From: Hydractinia symbiolongicarpus
Lineage: Eukaryota; Cnidaria; Hydrozoa; Anthoathecata; Hydractiniidae
Direction of reading: 5' to 3'
NCBI RefSeq assembly: GCF_029227915.1
Contig: NC_079883.1
Location: 20,894,001 to 20,958,000, forward strand
Length of the DNA: 64,000 nucleotides
Program-made: the position numbers and the translations under genes
Shown here: positions 1 through 12,700 of the stretch, one piece after another
Position numbering within the stretch: the stretch's first letter is position 1
How the letters are laid out: each line of letters begins with the position of its first letter
Notes under the pieces: model-generated
What the model saw: only the letters and a program-made list of their open reading frames with translations
Database searches by the model: none
Told to the model about the DNA's origin: nothing

Positions 1-114
1 ACACAAAGAAGCTAAAAACAAAAAAATAAATTATGTTCATTGAAAGCCTTAGGATTCTACGTTTATATAAATACTGCAGTAAACATTCAATAATATTTAT
101 AAAATATTTCTTAG

Positions 115-566
115 GTGAATGGATTGTTTTACAACGCAATGTCTGCTTTGGAGCAAAGGCGGGCGAATTTGGGACATTTGAAATACCCCACAATGGAATT
201 ATGACTGGAATAAAATTGGTACATGTTGGTGGAATCGGTGTAACATGCGGTGCCATTGCATTAACAAAGTGGGGATGTGATTTTGGTAGCCCTCCTTTCA
301 CCGTGGAAAATATTGGCGTTGTTATAACAGATGATCAAAACAAAAAACTTTACCCCTCTATGGAATATGATAAGGGAAATGGTTTCTCTTTCATACCAGG
401 ATACGGCGCCAACTCTCCATACGTGGTTTTCAATGCACCAAATCACGCTGTTCATAAAAGACAGGAGATAAGATTACATTATGGCGAAGCTTTGTTTGGT
501 ACCAACCTCGATAACAACAGTGGTAGATCTTGCGCAGATATCTATGCAAAACTAAGCGACGAATAA
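115..566 (+). CDS. 3'-terminal exon of a secreted/beta-rich protein, partial
   Basis: This is the last coding exon of a gene whose upstream exons lie outside the window. A 3' splice site (TTTCTTAG, AG at 113-114) precedes it and TAA ends it at 564-566. The open frame runs further left to an ATG at 33, but that stretch is AT-rich and intron-like, so I place the exon start at 115. The ~150 residues are rich in Gly, aromatic and beta-type segments with several Cys, and end in CADIYAKLSDE. The overall look, including a C-terminal Cys-Ala-Asp-Ile-Tyr-Ala, recalls extracellular cnidarian proteins of the 'skeletal organic matrix' kind. I recall that resemblance and could not check it. No membrane segment or catalytic motif is visible. 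Function is not assigned. Confidence 0.55.
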
Positions 567-578
567 ACACTTAAGCAG

Positions 579-690
579 ATATTTAACCTCGTCCCCAGGG
601 CGTCTTGTATCTTTTCTGACCCCGGGACGCCGATACGAACATGAACCTGGAGGAAGCCTCGTCACGTGACCCTCCAATACACAGTTTTTC
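579..690. repeat. Dispersed repeat fragment (CCTCGTCCCCAGGG type)
   Basis: A GC-rich island directly after the first gene contains CCTCGTCCCCAGGGCGTCTT and partly self-complementary GC-rich words (CCCCGGGACG, AACCTGGAGG). A related word, CCTCGTTCCCAGGG, recurs near 47,990. Such islands are common as fragments of interspersed elements in cnidarian DNA. Boundaries are approximate. Confidence 0.35.
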
Positions 691-2090
691 TGTGTGTAAT
701 ATTTAATGAGATTAGTCTCAATTAGCCAAAGTTTTATATACAACCTTGCAGAGCTAAGCGAGCTCGGCGATTTACGTAACAGATACGTGCGGCGAGTTTG
801 TTTTGATTCCTCTCATACGCAACACACAAACTGCTCGCATATTGCCCTTGATTGTTTTCTAAATGTATAAATATACCATCATGTTATTTAGGCTGCTGTT
901 TACTTGAAGAAATTCAAGCAATTTAGTTATCTGTATTTTACTGAATTGACTGGCTAGCAAGCCTTGGTTTGCAAAACTTGTAGCTAGTAGGCAAAACTTG
1001 GAAATTGGTAATGATTACCCCACCTGACCATAGCACTTCGTTGGTTTTCTAAGGTGCAAGTATAGCTACATAATTTTCAAATGGACGTGTCATTTTAGGT
1101 GCCTGACTGAAAGTAGGTAGGCAGGAATTTAACTTCATTTTAACATTTACATTTTTTATTCATTTTGACTGAACTTTAGAATATTCATCTACTGTAAGTT
1201 TATATCTGTGTCTGCATTACTGCTTTTATATGATGACTAAAATTTTGCTGTATGAATCCCAAAGTTGCTTTTTTATTTTTTTTTACACAAAATTTATTTA
1301 AACAATAGTTAACTGAAACTAAATTCGTATATTATATTGGGTGAAAAAGGCTTTAAAGCTTTGCTTTTACATTTTGTGGCCTCAACATTTCTAAAAAACC
1401 ACCTATTACTTATAAATTCTGCCTTCACTTTTCCAAATGACATGTTTTTAAAACGCCTTACAGATATACAAAAACAAGGTTTTTTTGTTTAAAACATAAA
1501 TAATCCACAAATTTTATCAAAAAGCATTATGCTGGTTTGAAAATTAAAATCGACAAGTCCACATGTGATCTGTTTTGTCGATTCAATATATATTACTGTT
1601 TTAAAGGTTACCTCCCGCGAAAAATAAAGTTAATTGCATATGAAAGAACTTGAAAAGTTGTCTACGAATTCGAACTAAATTTTTCGTTTACTGGCATAAT
1701 TCTAGGTTGGATCTTATCTGACCCATTTCTGAGGTTATAATAGTTTTTAAAATTTTCTGAACCTGTACCTTAATCAAAATTGATATGCTGTTAAAAACGG
1801 CTTTTGGGCGTCTCTGAAAAGGGGCTAAATTCTGAAACTTAGAAAGTATGACAATAATAGAACTATTTTTGGCTCAATTTCACCAAACCAATCTGAAACC
1901 ATATCATACCCAATATTTTAGTTTTTACCGAAGTTATGGGATGTTATACATAAACTATATACTCGGTTTAGACTTTTTTGTTCTTTTTTTATGTTCATTG
2001 CTTTATAATTAGTGTTGAAACTCTTGAGATAATATATCACAGTGGTGAGCTGTTCAATATCTACCACTATCTTCAGTACATCCTGGATTT
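691..2090. other. AT-rich intergenic spacer, no gene seen
   Basis: Only short chance frames occur here. I see no splice-flanked coding stretch, no RNA gene and no clear transposon end. Confidence 0.5.
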
Positions 2091-3330
2091 AACCATACCG
2101 TAATGATCCGATTAAGCCCCCAGTACTTATTAAGCGCCCCCCTCGAATAAGCTGATAAAAGGGGGCGCTGAATCAAAAACTACCTTGAGAAACTGGGTGC
2201 CAATTTGTCTTTATTTATGTATTTAATTCTTGACATTTGGACATCATATTTATTAAAATATAAATAAATATAAGTATTATTTCTTTCATCATCATCCTCA
2301 TGAGCGCATAAATTAGATAACAAGACATAAATTAATTCAGTGGTGTAATGCATTAGAAGGGTTACACCTTTTAATAGGCAATAAATGGAGCATTTTAACT
2401 CATAATTGTGAAAATTTTGTATCTACAATAAACACACAGCGTGTCCAGCTTTTCATAGCTAGATAAAAAAAGTGTGACTATCTACCCGGTGTACCCAAGC
2501 AATATTTGTGCTATTTGAAAATCTTTAGTTCTTCCAATAATTTGAACCAACAGCTAGTGTGAGTTTAAATGTATCTATTACGTTCAAAAAAATTAAATTA
2601 TAGTCGTTGGCCCGCAGATAATTCTACGGGTTCACCCGTTCTTTATTTACCGCATTTTGTGTGTCTCGCTACTGTGGTTACCATTTTACGTGACAGACAG
2701 ACGTATGGTGATATAGACTAGCTCACCTCAATACGCCGGTGTTAAGCCACAAGCAGTTTAGTACGGTATACCGAGTGAAGCGGACCCACCATTACAGGTT
2801 TCGGGTGTAACATATTTTTTAAAAAAATAACTGTCTCGCAACTCTAGCTGAAAAAAAGCCCACAGTTTACAACCTGTTGTTACCCCATCATGCGAAAAAA
2901 AATTCTTTTACAGAATGAGTTCCAGCGAAAATTCAAAACTTAATCGTTATAGCGGGCTGACTTCTCAGTATACACAGATAAACCGTGTTGCCCAGCTTTA
3001 AGATGTATTACTTTTTCCCAAAAAACTTTATCACAACTTCGGCTTAAATAAAAACACAGGAAAGTTTATTGTTAACACCGGGCGGAGGATTTAGAACAGG
3101 CAAACCATGTTGCACATGCGTATAGGCGTAATACCCTTTTTTGAAAAAACTTTAACACAACTCCAGTTTAAAGAAAAAAAACACGGAAAAATTCTTAATA
3201 CCTTTTCCATAAAAACCTAAATCGCAACTTTTGGTTTAAATAAAAACACAGGAAACAGCCTAGCTACCACGTCTACTCAGTAATTTTAGTTTAAATTTTC
3301 ATGACAGTATTAAAAGGTACTTAGCATAAG
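2091..3330. repeat. Interspersed repeat with GC hairpin; related inverted copy at 24.75-25.15 kb
   Basis: The left part has a GC hairpin at 2133-2169 (AGCGCCCCC facing GGGGGCGCT) in otherwise AT-rich DNA. Further right, words such as AACCTGTTGTTACC, GTGTTAAGCCACAAGCA and GTGACAGACAGACG recur; the first two are found in reverse complement at about 24.85-25.08 kb and the last near 55.49 kb. The two copies are diverged. No coding capacity is visible, so this looks like a non-autonomous element or a remnant. Boundaries are approximate. Confidence 0.45.
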
Positions 3331-4645
3331 AATTATTGATAAAGATTTTTTTAGCCAAACTGCATTTTGCTACTTTTACTCTTAAGCCCAGAGATAGCTA
3401 ATAAAAGAGCTAGCTACATATTCACAACTTTAACATAAAAAAATAATAATAATAATATAACAAGACAAATAAAAACGTTAAAAGGATAGGAATATATAAG
3501 AATAGTTGACTTCAACAAGATGCTGCCTCGGTATTCAACGTTTGTAGTCAAATTTTTTTTAAATTGTTTTGTTTAAGATGTATACATGGCTAGAAAATGT
3601 GATGATATATTATTCGTTTTAACATTTGAAAATATACAGGAAAAAATATTCCTGTAGGTACAAAGTATATAGAAGAGAAAAAAATTGACAAAGAGAAAAA
3701 GATGGAAAGGAGACTTAGAAAGCCTCACATCATCACTTGCAAAGCAAAATGTGATTTTGAAACTAAGCTACGTACAACCAAAACAAAATTTGTAAAAATC
3801 GGGTTCTGAGGGAATTTTCCAAAATAAAGCTGTTCTTTTGAATAGAATACGGCTATTATTAAAGAGATAAGTAGATATTCCTACATATAATAAATGAGCA
3901 ATTATTTCGGAACTCTGCAAGGATTGCTGATTATCTACTTTTTAAAATTCAGGCTTTCATTAATTTTCCCCTTACTGCCTACACTTTCCTTTCAGTGTTT
4001 AAGTTATTGTTTTGGGGAATTAAGTGATCCAAATTCAACTAGCTCTACTTTTATCAAACTATCATTGTTAATGGAGGCTTTTTATGTTGTGAGTTTCTAT
4101 TGAGCTTTTTTTTCACCTAAATGTGCCGTTTTCTAGCCAAATTTTAAAGTTTTTGATTTTGCCTTCTGATTTTTTTATGTTTATTAAGTACATTGGAAAG
4201 ACAGTCTAAAAGTAGAACATTGCAGCGTTTTCATCATTGGGGACGAAACAAAGCTATTAACTTTTACAGTAAAAGGATTATTTTTAAATGAATTAATCTT
4301 CCCTCTCATGTTTAACTCCAAGGACTACATTCAACCCAACTATGCGAGTTGTTTAGTGAAACTTCCGCGTAGACAAACAACCCATGCAACAAGTGAATTT
4401 GCATGCGCTGTTTTTAAATCTATCACTTGAAATAGGTATAACGTAAAGTTCAATATTGTTTTGTTAATTCTGCACAGAACGTACTTGCTTTGTGCAAATA
4501 AAAAAACTTTAATAATGCACAAAAATTAGCACGATTATTCGGCCAGCAATTGAAAAATTTATATAGAAAACAAAGCTGCCATGTTTAAACAAAATCACGG
4601 TATCTTTGTGCTAACTTCTAGTTCAGGCGATATGTTTTTCAAAAC
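3331..4645. other. Intergenic spacer, no gene seen
   Basis: AT-rich sequence with homopolymers and an AATAAT microsatellite near 3440. Short frames (for example 3894-4103) are hydrophobic, of low complexity and lack splice context, so I do not call them genes. Confidence 0.45.
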
Positions 4646-4647
4646 TA

Positions 4648-4892
4648 AAGTTGTCTCTCCCTAATTCGAATTTGTCAAAGTCCTGTTTACACTCTAAAAT
4701 TCGAATAAGGGAGAGAATCGTAATGAGGGAACTAAAAAACTGTTTGAATTAGAGAAAGTTTCGAATTATAGAAATTCGAATTGTAGAAAGTTTTTATAAG
4801 AGTTCTTAAGGAAAATTGACGGTGAGTGAGCACTTGTTCGAATTATAGAAGGATTCGAATTATAGAGATTTGAATTAGAGGGAGTCAACTGT
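4648..4892. repeat. MITE with inverted ends, pogo/Tigger-like
   Basis: A left end AGTTGTCTCTCCCTAATTCG faces a right end whose reverse complement is ACAGTTGACTCCCTCTAATT, followed outward by TA. The interior repeats TTCGAATTATAGA-type words several times. The CAGTTGACTCCCTCTAATTC end is the kind carried by pogo/Tigger-related non-autonomous elements that insert at TA. The left TA target is not clear. It lies just downstream of the GPCR gene. Confidence 0.55.
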
Positions 4893-4950
4893 ATACAGAA
4901 CCTGTGATTATATATGCGTTCCAAATTACCACATCTTCGTTTTGTTATTT

Positions 4951-6075
4951 TTATATTACATTAGAAAATTTGGTATACATATTAATCTGATTCTCTTTTC
5001 GTATTTTTAACATTTTTATCAACGTCATATCGTTGAAAACATCACGAACTTTCTTACGAAAAGACTTGCTTCGAAAACTGTATAAGATAGGATTAAGACA
5101 TGAGTTTGAGAAGCGTAGCATCACAGTAACCTGATACAAACTTGAGTTCCATTGAAGGCTAGTAATGTTCAATACGGGTTCTAACAATACATAAGTAATC
5201 TCGTTCAGGGCGACACATACCAAAAACACAATAACGATTATCTTGAATGTTCCTATGGTGTCCTTTTTATGTGCAATATTTGGAATGAATTTTTTATTTT
5301 TGGCTTTATAGTAATCTGGTATAGAATGATGTAATTCTCCTTCAAATTTTGTCAAATGCTTTTTGATGTGTCGAAAGCATATAAAGAGCACTATAGATGG
5401 AACAATACATTCCAATGTGAAAGCACTGTAATGCAGTATGTCCATGGTTGTGCTTCCGCAGTCATATTTGCATGCGTTGCCAACTGTAGCATTACGTGAT
5501 TCGTAATGCGCACCATAGTAAGTGGGTGCCTGCGTTAAAATTCCCATCAACAAAGCTATTCCCACATATGACAAAGTTAACTTTATTGATCGGTATTGCA
5601 ACGTGGAGAAAGAATCGATTATCGCTTTACGTCTTTCAACTGCTATAGCAACTAGCAAAAATACCGAGACATCTAAAAGCCAGAATGGTATGGTATAGCC
5701 CGTTACTAATTTGCATAGTACTTCACCATATTCTCCTGATGGATGTAAAAACGCATCCGTTGATAGCGCGTATGTTGGAACACATATGATTGAGATCAAC
5801 ATATCAATGATTGCCAGGGCTAGCAAATAGATATTAAATGGTGCATCACGTTGGATAGTTTTTGATTTCATGATAACAAAAATGACAATACCGTTACCGA
5901 CTAAACCTAGTATAAAAATAACCATATACCATGTTGTCTGCCATGCACTGAGTGTGAAGTTGCTCTTCATCCCCCCGGTAATTTTAAGAAAAGGCTTAAA
6001 AAGAGCTCTAGCAAATAATTTTTTCAGTTCACAAACACAGTAGAATTTAAAACTCAAAGTCCGTTTGTTGTACAC
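4951..6075 (-). CDS. Rhodopsin-class (class A) GPCR, intronless
   Basis: A seven-transmembrane receptor in one exon. TM1 carries GN (LGLVGNGIVIF), TM2 LALAIID (the conserved LxxxD), TM3 ends in ERR in place of DRY, and TM7 has NSCLNPILY (NPxxY) followed by a basic helix-8 region. Cys residues before TM3 (VLCKL) and in extracellular loop 2 (NACKYDCG) can form the usual disulfide. The open frame gives 374 aa, but the first ~35 residues are unlike a receptor N-terminus. A second Met at 5970 (MKSNFTLSAW, with an NFT glycosylation site) is a likelier start and gives 339 aa. The ligand cannot be read from the sequence; peptide or amine receptors of cnidarian expansions are possible. No intron is needed. 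The gene lies downstream of and parallel to the tandem-C2 gene copy A. Confidence 0.88.
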   Translation of the reverse strand: MYNKRTLSFKFYCVCELKKLFARALFKPFLKITGGMKSNFTLSAWQTTWYMVIFILGLVGNGIVIFVIMKSKTIQRDAPFNIYLLALAIIDMLISIICVPTYALSTDAFLHPSGEYGEVLCKLVTGYTIPFWLLDVSVFLLVAIAVERRKAIIDSFSTLQYRSIKLTLSYVGIALLMGILTQAPTYYGAHYESRNATVGNACKYDCGSTTMDILHYSAFTLECIVPSIVLFICFRHIKKHLTKFEGELHHSIPDYYKAKNKKFIPNIAHKKDTIGTFKIIVIVFLVCVALNEITYVLLEPVLNITSLQWNSSLYQVTVMLRFSNSCLNPILYSFRSKSFRKKVRDVFNDMTLIKMLKIRKENQINMYTKFSNVI

Positions 6076-6469
6076 GTTAGATCTTATTATATTGTGGAAA
6101 TAGTTTGTATGTTTATTAACACTCCTACGCAGGCGTTAATTTATTCACAGAGGTTCAGTTACTGTATCTTTTAATAAAAAAATCTGAAAGGTGGAAATAA
6201 AGAATTAATCAATGGCACTGTAATTCAATATATTTACATAAGCATAAAAAATAAGTAATATGTTACAACAAAACTATTTATACATAATTTTACAAAAAAA
6301 TTAAAAAAAACGGCATAAAACGTGCCCTGGAAACACAAGTCGTGTAAAACTGTAAATTTTGTTACTTGAAATACAGTCAATATTTTGAAATAGCTGTGTT
6401 CACGTTCCAGGAATTGTACATATAAAAAATAAAAACAAATAAAATAAATTCGACAGTTATACGTGCTAA

Positions 6470-6792
6470 CTATCCAGCTGTTTGTAGAGCTTGCCAATGA
6501 CATACATCACAATCTGGATTTTGTATCATTTCTTTCCAGTGATTTGTCTCACATGTTCCTGAAGTGTTCAGTCCGAATGCAAACCATCCAATAATTGTTC
6601 TTTTCTTTCTTCTTCGTCTTCCAACAGCAAAAACGGTAAACATCATTGTGGCCTGTTTCAAATCCTCTGGTGACATTGGATAAACAAATGTTTCATTGAA
6701 TTCAGGATCCGAAGATTGATTTCTTAAGGAAGTTTTGCTTTTTCCAATCTTTTTGCCTTCACCAGAGACAACCTTAATTTTCACGAATGTAT
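6470..6792 (-). CDS. C2B terminal exon, copy A
   Basis: It begins after TTATCAG and joins in phase 1 to the exon at 6894-7074, giving DTFVKIKVV, the start of the second half of C2B. The basic run GRRRRKKR replaces the Asp-rich loop 3, and HWKEMIQNP begins the C-terminal helix. TAG is at 6470-6472. The exon is almost identical to 21822-22144 of copy B and exactly as long (323 nt). Confidence 0.8.
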
Positions 6793-9700
6793 CTGATAAC
6801 AAAGCAAGGACATATAAATATAAGCAAAAGGTATTCCCTAAAGGAAAAGAGAACAGAAGTTTATTCAAGTAAACTTTCTTATTTGCTGCTTACCAGGTAA
6901 AACAGGGTTGTTTTTAATGTTCAAGTTTGCAGCTCTTATAACTTCCACTGTTAGTCGACCAACCAAATCCACATAATGTAAGCTGACTAGCAACTCTGGT
7001 ACCGATGTAACATCGCCAAAACTTGCAGCACTTGATAACTCACTCAGATTGTATGATGGATCGGGAACATCATTCTAATTTAAAAGTAACATTATCGAGA
7101 CAGATTAAGCTAATGAACCTGCAGTTTGTTTTTGTTAAAACAAAATTGATTATCAATTATCGGTAACCATATTGTATCTAACATACAATATGGTTATGGA
7201 AACGAGCCTCTTTGGATATTAACGAAAAAGATGACACGATACGGAATTTTAACACGTTCTTCTTTAAGAAAAGAAAATAAATCCGAAAGAAAAACCCTTA
7301 AAAACTATGCGAACTAGAGAATAAAGAAATGTGAATGGTCTCATTTTGATGATATTGCTAAATTTAAGATTACAAATTAGTATAAGAGACTCCTGACTCA
7401 AATTTACGGGGTTCAAAAATCGGTTCAGTTAAACGAAAGTTCGAAAAACTGAAGGTCTAAATAACTGAAAGATTTTAAGTTAAACTTTTTTAAGAAAATC
7501 CACTGGTAATGAAAAAAGATTTGATTAATTGGAAAGTTCAAATGAGTGTCTGTCCAAACAACCACGAGTCTACTGTAATCTAAACTAATAATGTCTCAAG
7601 TGAATTTTATGCTAAATTTTGTAAATAATCATGGACATAAGGTGAAATAAAAAAAAAAGATTGCTTGGTAGAATTATATAGAGAATGTTTTAAAAAATAA
7701 TTGTCTGCTTCTATTTCTGTCCCGCTAATTTGCAGCTAGCTTTTCACATATATTTGCAGCTAAAAGTAAACGCGGTAAAATTTTTCTCTTTATGCAGTGC
7801 TAATTGAGTTATTTAGGAAAACAGATATTCTTAAATATTACCCTAAATGTAACAGTTTTTTCCACACGATGTTTGGTATCTAATTCACTAAAATTCCTGA
7901 CTCTTTCCGTGGAGTTGTTATTATTTTTGTTTTGTAAATTGTATATAGCGTATTCTTTTAAATTTCTACCCTTTTTCTCAGTCTCTTTGTCTGTTTCAGC
8001 ATCTTTTATCATTGTAAATATACGGGTTTTCTTAAAAATCAGGTTTCTTGTGTTATGTAGCTGTCAAGTTTCTCTCAGTGATTATATCCTTCGCATCGCC
8101 TCCTTTAGTTGACTCTTTACACGTTCAATTTCTATATCGTTATAATATTCTACAATAAACTAGTTTTATAGCATTACATAATTTTATTTCGTGAAAACCC
8201 TAACAACGTATTAAATATTTTAGTTTTCCGTAAAAAAAGATGTGTCTTTTACCATTTAAATAAACTGAAACATTAATAACTTTAGAGAAAAAAAACATAA
8301 AATATTCATTCACAGCTTTCTATTGATGTAAAAGTTTTATATATCTTTCTTAATAAATTGATTTTTTTGAAGAATTTTCGAACCTTAATTAGTATATAAA
8401 ACTAGTTGTGATGTCGTAGTTCGTGGACAATATCAGGGAATTTTTTTTCTTCTAAAATAATTCGGCTACATCGATTTACTCTTTCAAACAAACATGATCA
8501 CCGGAACTGTTGGCTTCAAAATTGATCCGTCTAAATTCAAGGAATCCGGATATGGTTTGCATTCTAAACATTTTGTTGCAGATAGCTCGAAAACATTCGT
8601 TGTAGAAAGTCCACATTATAATCCCCTTTAAAAAATCTTATCCTAGATTCATACTGGAAAAAGTGTTCTGTGTTGCTGTAGTATTTGTATATAATCGGCG
8701 ACCGTGAGAATTGTAGATATAGAACGTGGAGACGAAATAAATATGGAAGTATATTTTAATATAAGAATTGGTGTGTGTCACATAGTTGATCGGTCAGACT
8801 AATCTAGGTTCATCTTAGTCAGCTGGGTATTAGAACACTACAAATTTGCGGACGAGCAGAGGATCCGAGTTCAGGCAAGTTTTAATAGAATTAGCTGTAG
8901 TATTTGTATATAATCGGCGACCGTGAGAATTGTAGATATAGAACGTGGAGACGAAATAAATATGGAAGTATATTTTAATATAAGAATTCGTGTGTGTCAC
9001 ATAGTTGATCGGTCAGACTAATCTAGGTTCATCTTAGTCAGCTGGGTATTAGAACACTACAAATTTGCGGACGAGCAGAGGATCCGAGTTCAGGCAAGTT
9101 TTAATAGAATTAGTTATCGAAACAAAAGCATAAAAAGTCAAAATCAGAATGGCTACAGCTGCAATACCAGTACAGTTGCCAGCATTAAGACAGTTTGACC
9201 CAAAAGGGGAGCCATCGACCTTAGCACAGCGGTGGGAAAAGTGGAGAAAGAGTTTTAGTTACTTTATTGAGGCGTCTGGGATCGTAAATGATGGTCAAAA
9301 AAGAGCCACACTTCTGCACATGGCAGGAGAGGAAGTACAGCAAATCTTTGACACTTTACCCAATTCAGATGAAGCCACAACATTTCAACAAGCATTGACA
9401 AAGTTGAACGATCAATTCAATGTCAAGAAGAATGTACCATATGAAAGAATTATTTTCCACGAAGCAAAGCAAGAAAGTGGAGAATCAGTTGATGCATTTG
9501 TTACCAGACCGAGGAAGTTAGCACAATACTGTGAGTACACAAATCTGGATGATGAGATCAGAGATCAAGTCATCGCAAAATGTCGATCTTCAAAATTTCG
9601 CAAAAGGTTACTTCAGGAAACAGACTTGAATCTAGAGAAACTTTTAAGAATAGGAAGAGCTCTAGAACAGTCAGCAAGTCAAACAAAGAAAATTGAAGAA

Positions 9701-12700
9701 AACGCATCAAGTGTAGGTGAAGTAAACACCATGATGAAAAGGAATCATTTCGGAAACAAACGAAATTACAACAAAAACAATGGGAAGAAAGTCTATAATA
9801 AGAGTGACGATAGCAGAGACAGCAAAAAAGTTCTACAACAATAACCCCTGTGGTAGATGTGGTATGACGTCACACTCTAGCAAAGATTGTAGAATAACAA
9901 AAGGGAAAACATGCAAGAAATGCAGTCTCATTGGACACTTTGCAAAATGCTGTAAAACAAAATTAGACAGACAGAAACACAAAGTTAGAACCACAGAAGA
10001 CAATGCAAGTGAAGAAGAGTCAAACTCAAGTGACGAAGATGATTGTTATGTATTCTGCATCAAGTCGAAAGATAAACCATTGTTCGAGATAGAGGTTCAA
10101 GAATCACCAATAACAATCCTTGTCGACAGTGGATCAACCTTAAATATTTTGGATTCAAAAACATTCAAAAAGATTGTTCCTGCACCGAAACTAGAAAAAT
10201 GTTCTACAAAAATATATCCTTATCAAGGAAAAACACCATTGAAAGTCAGAGGAACATTCAAGGCAAACACCAGGTCTTCATATGGGAAAATAGCAAAACT
10301 GAAGTACTATGTTGTCGAAGGTGATGGAGGAGCATTATTAGGATTAAAAAGTGCGAAGATACTAGATCTTATCAGAATTGGCCCACCAAATGTTGAATCT
10401 ATTAATAACATGGACACAACACCTGTACAAATGCTACTGTCTAATGCAGAGAAAATCATCACAGATAAAACAAGTAATTCAGAGGTCCTACACCCAAAGA
10501 TACAAGAAGTTTTAGATAGACACAAGAAAGTTTTCAGTGGAATGGGGAAACTCAAGAATTTCCAGCTTAAACTTCACATTGACGAGTCAATCACACCAGT
10601 CCAGCAACCAGTGAGAAGATTGCCATACCATACTAGACAGACAGTATCAGATGAAATAGACAGATTAGTTAAAAATGACTGCATAGAAAAAGTAAATGGA
10701 CCAACTAGTTGGATAAACCCAATAGTGGTGGTACCCAAAGCAAATGGGAAAATAAGACTATGTATTGACATGCGAAGAGCAAACGAAGCTATAATAAGAG
10801 AGAGACATCAAATTCCGAAGTTAGATGAGATACTACCGGAACTCAATGACGCAAAATATTTTTGCAAGCTTGATCTAAGAGAAGGTTATCATCAAATAGA
10901 GCTTGATGACAGTTCTAGACACATTACCTCCTTTATAATTCACAAAGGCTGTTATCAATCAAAACGACTCATCTATGGAGCTAATTCTGCATTTGAACAA
11001 TTTCAGAAAACAATTGAGCAATGTATTGCAGGATGTGATGGAGCAAAATCAATTTCGGATGATATCCTGTTATGGGGAAAAAGCATAGATGAAACTGCAA
11101 CAAGACTGGACAAATTACTGAAAACACTCTACGACAATGGACTGCGAGTCAACTCAAGCAAATGAGTTGAGCTCACATTCTCTGGATACAGACTGACCGA
11201 CAAAGGAATATTTCCTGATAAATCTAAAGTGGATGCTGTGAATCAAACCAAACGACCTACAAATGCCACAGAAGTAAGAAGTTTTCTGGGACTAGTTAAT
11301 TACTGTTCCCAGTTCATTCATCATTATGCTGATCTTACAGAGCCTCTACGAAAGCTCACAAAGAAAAATGTAGAATTTCAATGGAATGAAGCTCAAGAAA
11401 ACTCATTTGTCAAGTTAAAGAAAGAACTAACTAACTCGCGAGTTATGGCCTATTATCAACCATATGCTGATACAAAAATAATTGTAGATGCATCACCCAT
11501 AGGACTGGGAGCTATTTTGACACAGAAGCAAAGGAACAACACCTTCAAGCCAACAGCATATGCATCTAAAGGTTTAAATGAAACTGAACAAAGATATTCT
11601 CAAACAGAGCAAGAAAGTCTTGCAGTGTTGTGGGGAATACAAAAATTCCATTACCACCTATACGATCGTGACTTCACAGTTATCACAGACCACAAACCAC
11701 TGGAGAAAATCTTATCATCAAGAGGGAATCCCACACCACGTATACAACGATGGGTATTAAAATTACATACAAGTTTAAAGTTGTATATGAACCAGGAGCA
11801 ACCAACGCATCAGATGTTCTCTCCAGGTCTCCTTTAGAAGCACCTAGAACAAGTGACTACTTTACTAACGAAGCAGAACATTATGTCAACACGATAATCA
11901 TCGATGCTACGCCAATTGCAGTCACGATAAAAGAAATTGCTGATGATTCTGCAACAGACGAGGAATTGGCAAAGCTCAGAGTAAACATTAAACTGAAGAA
12001 ATGGAATAAATATCCTGAAATGAAACAATACTATCTCTGCCGAAATGAACTAGTAGTAAAAGACAACTTAGTGCTAAAGGGCAACCGTTTAGTCATCCCG
12101 AAGACTCTCAGAAAGAGAATCTTAGATAGCGCACATGAGCATCACCTTGGTATAGTCAAAACCAAAGGACTTCTACGAGGAAAAGTATGGTGGCCTGGGA
12201 TAGATAAAGAGATTGAAGAAATGATCAGAACTTGTATGTCATGTCAAGCAACAAGTTCAGCAGTAGTTAGACCAACACATACCCAATCGACTGAAATTCC
12301 ACCTACAAGTTGGCATACCTTAGCACTTGATATACAAGGTCCATATCCAACAATGGACTACTTAATCGTGCTGATAGACTACAGATCCAGATATCCTGTC
12401 GTTATACAAACAAAAAAGATTGACACTGACCATGTTATCAAAGGTCTAGATAAAACATTCAAGTTATTTGGATATCCAATGAAGTTAATTGCCGACAATG
12501 GGAAACAAATGATCTCCCAAGAATTTAAGAGTTACCTAAAGGAAAATGGAATTGAACATCACAGCACCACGCCATATTCACCATGGGCAAATGGAGAGGT
12601 TGAAAGATTTAACAGATCATTGAAAAAAGCAAATCAATGTGCTCATGCAGCCGGAAAAGATTGGAGAAAGGAACTGGACAAATTTCTCCTACTCTACAGA

